A stretch of 56,808 bases of DNA, taken from the NCBI GenBank assembly GCA_947507965.1, contig CANNQU010000013.1, forward strand, positions 1 through 56,808, read 5' to 3'. The position numbers and the translations under genes were made by a program. The DNA comes from Bacteroidota bacterium (GTDB lineage Bacteria > Bacteroidota > Bacteroidia > UKL13-3). Positions 16,963 through 25,700 of this stretch are shown in pieces; positions within the stretch are counted from its first letter, which is position 1, and every line of letters begins with the position of its first letter. Below the pieces are notes generated by a model. The model had not been told where the DNA came from. It saw only the letters and a program-made list of their open reading frames with translations, and ran no database searches.

Positions 16963-17838
16963 ATGACATTAAAAGATACGGAACAATATTTAATCCATCG
17001 GATTTTGTTGCATTATAACTATGATGAAGCGAAGTCGATTTCAAAAATGGCGTTACAATTTATTTTAAAACTTAGTAATTTAAACTATTCTTTAAGTTAT
17101 CGCAATGAAGTTCCGGCAGCGGCTTTCACAACAATTCATGAATTTATTAACCGACTGCAATGGGGCGAGCCGATTCAATATATTACCGGAGTCGCTCATT
17201 TTATGGATTGTGATTTTATGGTTTCTCCCGACGTTTTAATTCCTCGTCGGGAAACAGAGGAATTGGTTGATTTGATTGTGCAGGAGAATAATCACCGATC
17301 GCCCATTACCATACTCGACATTGGCACGGGCAGTGGTTGTATTGCCATTATGCTGAGTAAATATTTAAATGATGCAAAAGTTTTTGCCATTGACATTTCC
17401 GATAAAGCACTGGATATCGCTTCCCGAAATGCAATGAAACTTAAAGCAGAATTAACGTTGTTGCAAGCCAACATTTTAGAGACGGAAGAATTGAAATTCG
17501 ACACCTTTGATGTTATCGTAAGTAATCCACCGTATGTAATGGAAAAGGAGAAAGAATTAATGCATAAAAACGTACTAAATTATGAGCCACATTTGGCTTT
17601 ATTTGTACCTGATTTTAATGCCTTATTGTTTTATCACAAAATCGCCAATTTGGCTCAAAAATGTTTAAATCCAAAAGGACATTTATATTTCGAAATTAAC
17701 GAAAATAGGGCAGCGGAAGTGTGTGAAATATTATCACTAAATAATTTCATTAACATCGAAATACGGAAGGATATGCAAGGAAAAAATCGCATGGTTAAGG
17801 GGGAGATTTCCAATGGCAAAAAAGGAGAAGTCATTTAG
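16963..17838 (+). CDS. prmC: Peptide chain release factor N5-glutamine methyltransferase
   Basis: 291 residues. It methylates the Gln of the GGQ motif in RF1 and RF2 using S-adenosylmethionine. An N-terminal helical substrate-binding domain precedes the PRRETEELV block (94-102). The SAM loop is DIGTGSGCIAI (about 119-129) and the catalytic NPPY is at 188-191. No prfA or hemK-type neighbour is visible. Divergent from ribD across 103 bases. Confidence 0.95.
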   Translation: MTLKDTEQYLIHRILLHYNYDEAKSISKMALQFILKLSNLNYSLSYRNEVPAAAFTTIHEFINRLQWGEPIQYITGVAHFMDCDFMVSPDVLIPRRETEELVDLIVQENNHRSPITILDIGTGSGCIAIMLSKYLNDAKVFAIDISDKALDIASRNAMKLKAELTLLQANILETEELKFDTFDVIVSNPPYVMEKEKELMHKNVLNYEPHLALFVPDFNALLFYHKIANLAQKCLNPKGHLYFEINENRAAEVCEILSLNNFINIEIRKDMQGKNRMVKGEISNGKKGEVI

Positions 17839-17897
17839 GAATTTAAAGTTTACTTACAACGTTTTTCGGCACCTAGTTTACGGTTCATACCGAGTGC

Positions 17898-19121
17898 TTA
17901 TTCGTCGCGTATATTTTGTATTTTCAATGCTGTTTTAGCCGGATAAATCGAGGCCATAATTCCAATTAGTAAGGCTACCAATAAAGTTAAAATAATATCG
18001 AACCACTGCACTACAATGGGGTAAGCGTCGACAACAAAAGTAGTGCCATTGCCACCTAGTTTTATCAAGCCGTATTGTTTTTGTGCGATACAAAGTGCAA
18101 GCCCAAAACTGATGCCAATAATGCTTCCAAGGGAGGCAATTAAAAGCCCTTCACCCAGAACAATATTTCGTATTTTATGGGTCGGCATTCCGATGGCATG
18201 CAGGATGCTAAAATCTTTTTTCTTTTCAATCACAATCATCAGCAAGGAGCCAATTAAATTAAAGGAAACAATAAGTAAAATAAAAGCCAAAATTAAAAAG
18301 GCGATCCACTTTTCTATCTTCATTAATTTATATAAAGAAGCGTGTTGTTCTGCTCTGCTTTCCACGTTGTATTCCGGTCCAATAATTTGTTTTATTTTAT
18401 TGATCAGTAATGGGATATTTGTATTTTTTTTGGTGGTTATTTCTAAGGCACTAACTTCGTCGGTATATTCCAATATTTCACGTGCAAATTTTATAGGCAC
18501 CAAGATATATTTCTCATCAATTTCTTGTTGAATTCCAAACACGCCACTCGGGTAAATAAATTGGTTATTAAAACTACTCTCGGGATTCAATGGATCGAAT
18601 TGTTCGCGTTTGGGCACATATACTTGTACCGGAGTGAGTTCGTCACTGCAATTGATATCGAGTTTCGACGCCAAGCCACTACCCAAACAACAAAAATTGG
18701 AGCTATCGTTGAGTAACATCGTGCCATCCAACAACATCGAATCAAGACGAGTGGCTTCAACAAAGCCGTTACTCACTGCTTTGATGGTAGCAATGGTTTG
18801 CTTGTCATTGTATTTTAACAATACGTTTTCCTCTACTATTTCATTATAAAATGCGATGTTCTGGTTCGTTTTTAGCGAGTCAAAGGGTATGTTTTTGGTG
18901 TGTATTACTTTGCCTTGCTTCGGCGTAATTTTAATGTCAGCATCGAAGGTACTATACAATGCCACTACGAGTCCTACAAAACCATTCAGTGCCGATAAAA
19001 CAATGATCATGGCAGCAGTGCATACGGCGAAACCGGTGGATGTTATTAAGGTTATAATATTTATTGCGTTCCTCGATTTCCTGGAAAATAAATAGCGTTT
19101 CGAAAATATGAAAGAGTTCAT
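17898..19121 (-). CDS. ABC transporter permease, LolC/LolE-like (FtsX fold)
   Basis: 407 residues from the ATG at 19121. The N-terminus MNSFIFSKRYLFSRKSRNAI is typical of Bacteroidota LolC/E-type permeases; an in-frame ATG at 19181 adds 20 hydrophobic residues and is less likely. One N-terminal helix (about 28-50), a large periplasmic MacB-like domain (about 55-260), then three C-terminal helices with the FtsX domain (about 275-400). The family releases lipoproteins from the inner membrane to LolA. No lolD-like ATPase is adjacent; the FtsE-like ATPase at 11 kb is a distant candidate only. Confidence 0.85.
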   Translation of the reverse strand: MNSFIFSKRYLFSRKSRNAINIITLITSTGFAVCTAAMIIVLSALNGFVGLVVALYSTFDADIKITPKQGKVIHTKNIPFDSLKTNQNIAFYNEIVEENVLLKYNDKQTIATIKAVSNGFVEATRLDSMLLDGTMLLNDSSNFCCLGSGLASKLDINCSDELTPVQVYVPKREQFDPLNPESSFNNQFIYPSGVFGIQQEIDEKYILVPIKFAREILEYTDEVSALEITTKKNTNIPLLINKIKQIIGPEYNVESRAEQHASLYKLMKIEKWIAFLILAFILLIVSFNLIGSLLMIVIEKKKDFSILHAIGMPTHKIRNIVLGEGLLIASLGSIIGISFGLALCIAQKQYGLIKLGGNGTTFVVDAYPIVVQWFDIILTLLVALLIGIMASIYPAKTALKIQNIRDE

Positions 19122-19224
19122 GAATAACAGGGAAAGGAATAGAAAAAAGACATCATGGAGGCCATTAAATAATTGCGACAATAATACAGAATATCTCAGA
19201 AATCATACGCTGATCAATTTGAAA

Positions 19225-19467
19225 TCAGGATGCATCTTGTTTTATTTTCCATCGACGCCATACCGCGTATGAGAAAATTGCAATGGATAGAAAAGGAACG
19301 CCTAATAAATAAAGAATTCCCATATTTAAACCGGCAGCAACCGTACTGCCATTTTGAGCACCGGTATCTACAATCGTTTTACACATAGCGCATTGCGCAT
19401 TCATGTCTCGAAAGACGAGGTGGAAAAATAGAAAGATAATAATTCGCAAGAGGATTCGGGTATTCAT
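19225..19467 (-). CDS. Small membrane protein with CAMC motif
   Basis: 80 residues from the ATG at 19467. A signal-like hydrophobic segment (about 5-18) ends before DMNAQCAMCKTIVDTGA. A single membrane helix (about 50-70) and a basic tail WRRWKIKQ follow. The CxxC pair just after the signal peptide could bind metal or be redox active in the periplasm. Small proteins of this shape recur in Bacteroidota without known function. An in-frame ATG at 19527 would remove the neat signal peptide. It lies between the TPR gene and the LolC/E-like gene, all on the minus strand. Confidence 0.7.
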   Translation of the reverse strand: MNTRILLRIIIFLFFHLVFRDMNAQCAMCKTIVDTGAQNGSTVAAGLNMGILYLLGVPFLSIAIFSYAVWRRWKIKQDAS

Positions 19468-19544
19468 TGGATACGGCGAATTTAAAGGTTTTAGAAACAT
19501 CAAAAAAATATTTATTGCTTTCAGCATCTCCTTTTTCTCTGATT

Positions 19545-19856
19545 TTAAAGGAGTTCGTCCAACGCACTTTGGAGTTCACTTAAGGTATGCCTGTCTTTTT
19601 GACTTCGGGCAATGGAAATTCCTTCTTGATAACATTCGATGGCCGTATCGGTTCTATCTAATCGCTCATAGAGTTTGCCCAATTGATAATATAAGGCAAG
19701 GTAGTCTGGTTTATCTGCTTTTAATTCAGTAAAATGTCGTAATGCTTCTATATCATCATTTCGGCTAACATATTCCAGTGCGATGCCATACTTCAAAAAG
19801 GCGTCGTGAGGCATTTCGGTGATTAGTTTTAAAAGTTGTGTTAATCGGTCGGTCAT
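19545..19856 (-). CDS. Tetratricopeptide repeat protein
   Basis: 103 residues from the ATG at 19856 (MTDRLTQLLKLI). Two to three TPR-like helical pairs are visible: FLKYGIALEYVSRNDDIEAL, ALYYQLGKLYERLDRTDTAI and ISIARSQKDRHTLSELQSAL. No signal peptide, so cytoplasmic. An in-frame ATG at 19970 would place the start upstream of the inferred minus promoter and is less likely. Probably a protein-interaction module; partners unknown. Divergent from etfB. Confidence 0.75.
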   Translation of the reverse strand: MTDRLTQLLKLITEMPHDAFLKYGIALEYVSRNDDIEALRHFTELKADKPDYLALYYQLGKLYERLDRTDTAIECYQEGISIARSQKDRHTLSELQSALDELL

Positions 19857-19903
19857 AGATGCTATGGTTTTAATCCGTAAATTCAATCTTTCTCTTTTTG
19901 GAT

Positions 19904-19932
19904 TTTGTGCCAAAATTATTTTGTTATTTTTG
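19904..19932 (+). promoter_or_regulatory. Putative promoter for etfBA
   Basis: TTTG at 19904-19907, a 17-base gap, and TATTTTTG at 19925-19932 form a good match to the Bacteroidota promoter pattern. It lies 59 bases before the etfB ATG and is interleaved with an opposing promoter for the TPR gene. Confidence 0.65.
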
Positions 19933-19943
19933 CACGATTCAAA
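19911..19943 (-). promoter_or_regulatory. Putative divergent promoter for the TPR gene
   Basis: On the minus strand TTTG (19943-19940), a 21-base gap and TAATTTTG (19918-19911) fit the promoter pattern. The two opposing promoters share the same 40 bases, so RNA polymerase could hardly occupy both at once. Confidence 0.5.
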
Positions 19944-19991
19944 AGAAAAGGGATGCATTGAATTTTGCATCGCTCTAAATTTTATGCAAAT

Positions 19992-20726
19992 ATGAAGATT
20001 TTAGTTTGTTTGAGCGTTGTACCTGATACAACAACAAAAATTACTTTCGTTGAAGGAGATACGAAATTTAATACAGCCGGTGTAACTTGGATCATGAATC
20101 CGTATGACGAAATGGCTTTAACCCGCGCACTTGAGTTAACCGAGCAATATACTGGTACGGTGACCACCATTACCGTTGGACTTTTGGAAACGGAAGCTGT
20201 AATACGTAAGGCACTGGCCGTAGGTGCTTCCGATGCCGTACGTGTGGATGCCGCCCCATTGGATGCCATGCAAGTAGCAAATGAAATTGCGGCCTATGCC
20301 AGGATTGAAAAGTATGATTTAATTTTTACCGGAAGAGAGAGCATCGACTATAATGGAGGCTTGGTTGCCGGGTTAATCGGAGAGCTATTGGAAATACCGA
20401 GTGTGAATGTGGTAACAAAAATCGAAATACAGGGTACAACGGCCACACTGGAACGCGATATTGATGGTGGGCGGGAGGTACTTGAAAGCTCGATTCCGTT
20501 GGTATTAAGTGCCCAGAAAGAATTTTCTGAACCTCGTATTCCTAATATGCGAGGAATAATGGCAGCGCGATCAAAACCTTTAAAGGTTATAGGGGCCGTT
20601 GCAACCAATACAACGAGTTTCGTACAATACGAGATGCCCGTGGCAAAGCAAGGAGTAAAAATGATATCAGCAGAAAATGCAGGAGAAATCATCGGGTTGT
20701 TACACCACGAAGCAAAGGTTATATAA
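19992..20726 (+). CDS. etfB: Electron transfer flavoprotein subunit beta
   Basis: 244 residues from the ATG at 19992, matching the family start MKILVCLSVVPDTT; an in-frame ATG at 19965 is less likely. With EtfA it forms the FAD/AMP heterodimer that carries electrons from acyl-CoA and other dehydrogenases to the quinone pool. Family features include MNPYDEMALTRALEL, the AMP-binding region GLLETEAVIRKALAVGASDA, and the recognition segment around DGGREVLESSIPLVLSA. Followed 55 bases later by etfA, with its own promoter. Confidence 0.95.
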   Translation: MKILVCLSVVPDTTTKITFVEGDTKFNTAGVTWIMNPYDEMALTRALELTEQYTGTVTTITVGLLETEAVIRKALAVGASDAVRVDAAPLDAMQVANEIAAYARIEKYDLIFTGRESIDYNGGLVAGLIGELLEIPSVNVVTKIEIQGTTATLERDIDGGREVLESSIPLVLSAQKEFSEPRIPNMRGIMAARSKPLKVIGAVATNTTSFVQYEMPVAKQGVKMISAENAGEIIGLLHHEAKVI

Positions 20727-20781
20727 ATAAAAAATACATTAAATTAATCCGATGAAAATCGGTCATCAAATCGAAGTAATT

Positions 20782-21720
20782 ATGATTTTAGTATATTTAG
20801 AAATAGCAGAAGGCAAAATAAAGAAATCCAGTTTGGAGGCAGTAAATTTTGCACACCAATTAGGTGAAGAGGTTGTTGCTTTAGCCATTGGCGATGTTAG
20901 CGACACATTGCTTGCGGCGGTAGGGAGCTATGGAGCTCAAAAGGTATGGCATGTATCGCAAAGCGAATTTGAAAATAACACCTATGCCTCAATTCTTGCG
21001 TTAGCGGCACAAGAAACCGGAGCGAAATCGATTGTTATCAGTAACACCTATGCGGGCAAAGCCATTGCTCCAAGATTAGCGGTGAAATTAAAGGCATCGA
21101 TAATCAGTGGGGTAATTGATACGCCTCAAAATAGCCGATATAAAAAAGGTGTTTTTTCGGGTAAAGCATTTGCCTATGTTTCGTCTTCAAGCGCCATCAA
21201 CATTATTACGTTAACACCAAATTCATTTAGCATAGAATCTTTCGGTACAGAGGCGTCGGTAGCATCAAAAGATTATCAAATTTCTACGGCTACTCCAGCA
21301 ACAAAATCGATAGAAAAAATAAAGGCAGGAGGTAAAATACCCCTCACCGAGGCCGAGTCGGTGGTGAGTGCTGGACGAGGCATGAAGGCTCCCGAAAACT
21401 GGGTGATGATTGAAGAGCTTGCAACGTTGCTGGGTGCCGCTACCGCATGTTCAAAGCCGGTTAGTGATATGCATTGGCGACCCCATACAGAGCATGTCGG
21501 TCAAACCGGTATCACCATAAAACCAAACTTATATATTGCCATCGGTATCAGTGGTGCCATTCAACATTTAGCAGGCGTAAGCAGCAGTAAAATTATTCTT
21601 GCCATAAACAAAGATCCAGAGGCACCCATTTTTAAAATAGCGGATTATGGGATCGTGGGAGACGCTTTCGAGATTTTACCTAAGGTTATTGAAGCAGCAA
21701 AAGCGCTTAAAAAGGTTTAA
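20782..21720 (+). CDS. etfA: Electron transfer flavoprotein subunit alpha
   Basis: 312 residues from the ATG at 20782 (MILVYLEIAEGKIKKSSLEA), the usual family start; an in-frame ATG at 20752 adds ten residues. The C-terminal FAD-binding domain is complete: VVSAGRGMKAPENW, HTEHVGQTGITIKPNLYIAI, GISGAIQHLAGVSSSKIILA and NKDPEAPIFKIADYGIVGD. Partner of etfB. No acyl-CoA dehydrogenase or ETF-quinone oxidoreductase gene is adjacent. Confidence 0.96.
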   Translation: MILVYLEIAEGKIKKSSLEAVNFAHQLGEEVVALAIGDVSDTLLAAVGSYGAQKVWHVSQSEFENNTYASILALAAQETGAKSIVISNTYAGKAIAPRLAVKLKASIISGVIDTPQNSRYKKGVFSGKAFAYVSSSSAINIITLTPNSFSIESFGTEASVASKDYQISTATPATKSIEKIKAGGKIPLTEAESVVSAGRGMKAPENWVMIEELATLLGAATACSKPVSDMHWRPHTEHVGQTGITIKPNLYIAIGISGAIQHLAGVSSSKIILAINKDPEAPIFKIADYGIVGDAFEILPKVIEAAKALKKV

Positions 21721-21733
21721 TAAGTCAAGGGAA

Positions 21734-22303
21734 ATGAAAATACAATTAACCTTTTTTACCTTAATGGCCGGGCATACTCATGGTTCGTATAATTTGGTAT
21801 TGAAGGAAGTGGATGGGATTCGCAAACTACCCATCATCGTTGGAACATTCGAAGCACAATCGATCGCTACAGAAATTGAAGGAATATCGCCTCAACGACC
21901 CCTAACTCATGATCTGATGGTTGCGATGCTAAATGGCCTTGAGGTGGAGCTGAAAGAAGTACTGATTTATGATTTACGAAATGGCGTTTTCTTCGCACGA
22001 TTGATTTTATCAAAAGCAGGATTAACGTATGATATCGATGCTCGAACCTCTGATGCCGTTGCGATTGCCATTCGAACCAAGTCGCCCATTTTTATTGAAG
22101 AACATTTGATGCAGGAGATTGGTATTGATGAGAAAGAATTTCAATCGACCAGCACCAATGTAAAACCGGCAAATGCTATCGAGAGCAACGACTACACACA
22201 ATACACACGAGCTCAATTGAAAAGCATGCTCGAGCAAGCCGTAGAAGCAGAAAACTATGTAAAGGCGGCATTGATTCGGGATGAATTAAATAAAAATAAA
22301 TAA
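21734..22303 (+). CDS. Bifunctional nuclease family protein (DUF151) with UVR motif
   Basis: 189 residues from the ATG at 21734, 13 bases after etfA; an earlier in-frame ATG at 21647 overlaps etfA out of frame and is unlikely. The DUF151 domain (about 1-130) shows LPIIVGTFEAQSIATEIEG and DARTSDAVAIAIR. A C-terminal UvrB/UvrC-like helical hairpin (about 148-187) contains LKSMLEQAVEAENYVKAALI. Plant members have DNase/RNase activity; the bacterial role is little studied. The gene order etfB-etfA-DUF151 is seen in other Bacteroidota. Confidence 0.88.
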   Translation: MKIQLTFFTLMAGHTHGSYNLVLKEVDGIRKLPIIVGTFEAQSIATEIEGISPQRPLTHDLMVAMLNGLEVELKEVLIYDLRNGVFFARLILSKAGLTYDIDARTSDAVAIAIRTKSPIFIEEHLMQEIGIDEKEFQSTSTNVKPANAIESNDYTQYTRAQLKSMLEQAVEAENYVKAALIRDELNKNK

Positions 22304-22762
22304 GATATTTTCTTCTTTTTTGAGTCTTGTCAACAGGCAATTTATACATGAATGAGAATGGTAAGTGATTTTGGGTTTTTCGGAAAATCGTCCTAGTTAT
22401 GCACATCAACGAAATTTCTGTATAATAATAATGAAATTTGCCGGGCAGGAATCTACAGGTCGTTCCATTTTAGCCAAGTCGTATCTTGCAACCCCTAATT
22501 AATAACGATTCTTTAACGATTATTGCACTTAGGCATGAAACAGAGGATCGACTTGCATGGCGTGTTTTTTATTTTATTTTAACACCCTAAAAGCAAGTTA
22601 ATACGACTCATTTTCAGTTTATAAGGAAATATCAACAACTCAAAAAAAATTTTGTTATTACGATTTTATCCCTATTTTTGCGACATTATGCAAATTGAAG
22701 TGAGAGTTCATTCTCGTTAATTTGTATGATTAACAAAAGTTAAAAAATAAATTTTTATTAGT
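22304..22762. other. Long intergenic leader before the giant adhesin
   Basis: 459 bases without a convincing gene. Only very short reading frames occur (for example 23 codons from an ATG near 22431). It contains the adhesin promoter near 22651-22680, leaving an A/T-rich leader of about 75 bases. The remaining 350 bases hold nothing recognised but leave ample room for regulatory sites. Confidence 0.6.
22651..22680 (+). promoter_or_regulatory. Putative promoter of the giant adhesin gene
   Basis: TTTG at 22651-22654, an 18-base gap, and TATTTTTG at 22673-22680 fit the Bacteroidota consensus well. Transcription would start about 75 bases before the ATG at 22763. Confidence 0.65.
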
Positions 22763-25700
22763 ATGACCAAATATTTATCCTCGAATCGAAATCATTTTTA
22801 TGCATTCCTCCTTACCATAGCCATGCTATTTGCAGGGTTGGGAAATGCAAATGCTCAGTGTCCTGCCGCTGGTTACACCGGATCAGGTGGGCCTTATTGT
22901 GTTTCCGGATCACCGGGATTTACCTTGCAGTCAAATGCATCAAACCCCAATGTAATTAAATGGCAATATTCAATTGACTTTGGGTCATCGTGGGTAGATA
23001 TTCCTGCTTCAGGTACTTCTACTTATGCTCCGGCTACATTTCCTGGAGGAGTTTATCAAATTATTTATTATCAGGCAATTATTGTGAATTGTTTGGGTTT
23101 TGGAGCTACTCCAACTCCAAGTAGTAGTCCAGCCGGACCTATCACGGTTGTTCCACTTCCTGTAGCTGGCTCATTTTCATTTACCTCAGGCACCAATGCT
23201 ACCGCCACTACTATCTGTAATGGAGGTGCTGCGACTTATTCGTTGACAGGTGCCAACAATTTGTTGGTTGCTCCACCGGATATCATCACCACAACATATA
23301 CAGTTACCACAAACAACGGTTCGGTTGGTGGTACTCAGGTATTTACTCGTACTTCAACGACTGCTGGTAATTTGGTTATTAATCCTACCAATGCTACCGC
23401 AAGTATTCAAAGCATCACCTATACCGTTACCGCTACCAATGGTACTTGTACGCCGGTTATTATAGGCACCGTCACCACCTGTGTTTATCCTACCATTATA
23501 GCAGGTAGTTTAAGTTCTACTTCGGTTTCATTATGCTCCGGTCAATCGGCTACCTTATCGTTACCCGGTTTTACTAATTTAGTGCCTACAGGAGCCTGCA
23601 CAGGAACAACCTATGCGCTTACAACCAATGTAGGTAGTTTATCTGGATCGTGTGGTACCATCACTCATGGTATTGGTGGTGCATTCACTACCGGTAGCGC
23701 ACCAGGTACGGTAACCATTACGCCGCTTAACTCAACCAATCAAATTCAAACCATACGATATACGGCTACGGTAACCAACGGCCCTTGTGCCAGTGTTCCT
23801 GTTTTTGTTGATGTGGCCATTTCACCTAATATCACTCCTGCAGGTATTGCTGTAAATACTCCAACACCTACTATATGTACCGGCGCAACAGCTACGGTAA
23901 ATATTACGAATCTATTATGTGCTACCGGATATAATTCCGCTTTCACTTCGATCACCGTTTCTGCCCCTACTTTTGGTGGATTAGGAGCGGCGAATATGGG
24001 AAGTGGTGTAGCGTCAGCCGTTACTAAAGCTGCCACATCGGCATTTTTCACAGTTAGTCCTACCATCAGCCAGTGTGCCATTGGTACTGCTGCATATAAT
24101 ATCTTCGCTCAAAACGCGCCTTGTGCGGCACCTGTTCTTATTGGTAGTATAAGCATAACCGTTTACCCTACCATTATTGCACCGGCTGCTAGTGTTACCG
24201 GTACCGGTACTATATGTACAGGAGCTAGTGTAACAAGCGTTACTACTGGAGCATGTGGAAATGGTTATACCCTTTCCGGTGGTTTTACTTCCTATACCAT
24301 CAGCGTATTTTCGGCAGGTGCCAATATTACAGCAAATGGCTTACCTGGAACACTTACAAACAATACCGGAAGCTTTACCGTTGCTCCAACCAATTTAACT
24401 TGTAATAATTCGGCCAATGCCATCACCTATCAAATCAATGCCATCAATCTTGCAACATGTGCTACAGCAGTAGCCGGTACCTTTACGGTAACGGTAACGC
24501 CTTCTCCTGTTGTCAACGGTCAGGTATTTAGTTTAACGGATGGAGCAATTACCAAGGTTTGTGATGGGGCAAGTGTTGTTATTACTCCTAATAATGTATG
24601 TGCAGGTGCTACTTATTTATGGGAACGTCAAATTGACGGAGGCGGTTATGTATTTTTCGGAAACGTCGCTGGACCACTAAGCAGTTTAGCCATGAATTCT
24701 GGCGCATGTATAGCAAGTACCTACGATTTCCGCTTAACAGTAACCTTTGGCACTTGTAGTCTAACGGCTAATTTAGCTCCAATTACAGTGTATCCGGTTA
24801 TTACAGCAACAACGGCGGTTGCGCCGGCAACTATTTGTTCGGGTGGTTCGGTTAACTTTTCAACCTCTTCTATCGGTTGTGAGCAAGCTGGAGCTACTTA
24901 CGAATTATTACAGAATGGCGTAATGGTTGTTACCAATTCAACCAGCAGAGCTTCATTCCTTGCGGCCATTACTAGCTATAGCCCTCCGGTAAACTATACT
25001 TGTGCCAACGTAATTTATAACTATAGTATAAGAGTTACGAATAATGCTGCAGGAGCAGGTTGTACTACCACTTCAGCAACGACAGCAGTAACGGTTAACC
25101 CGGCACCTTCTAATGGTGCTGCCATGGCCATGTCGGTTACTTCTACGCTTTCGATATGTAGTGGAAACACGGCAACAATAACCACCAACAGGTGTGCCGC
25201 TACAACAGCGGGAACTTGGTTGGTGTCTATTAATGGAGCAGGTTATATTAACATCGCAGCGGCTGTTCCGGCTATTATTATGACCGATAATGGTAATGGT
25301 ACGTATACCACCAATGGTTTAACCACCACTCTTTGTAATACCATCACTTATGGATTTAGAAATACGTTTACTTCGGCTATAGGTGCTTGTGCTGTAACCG
25401 TTAACACATCCAATGTGGTTACGGTTTTCCCAGCTCCAATAACTACCATTCCTACCATTACAGCTTCTTCTGGTACCTTGGTTGCTCCGTTTTTCAATAC
25501 TGATATTTGTACTGCAATAAATAGTGTTACGATTACTTCTCCTGTTCCTGTTTGCGGTAGTATTACCACTTGGGAATATTCTAATAATGGTGGAGCAAGT
25601 TGGTTTGCTATCGCATCATCGGCATCTAATACATTAACACTTACGAATGTACCTCAAAACAGAATTTACAGAGCTATTATATCGAATGGAGCGTTATGTG

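Noticed and set aside
22304-22762. Very short frames (15-23 codons) before the adhesin
   Set aside because: Too short and unconserved-looking to call; none has hydrophobic or charged pattern typical of leader peptides.
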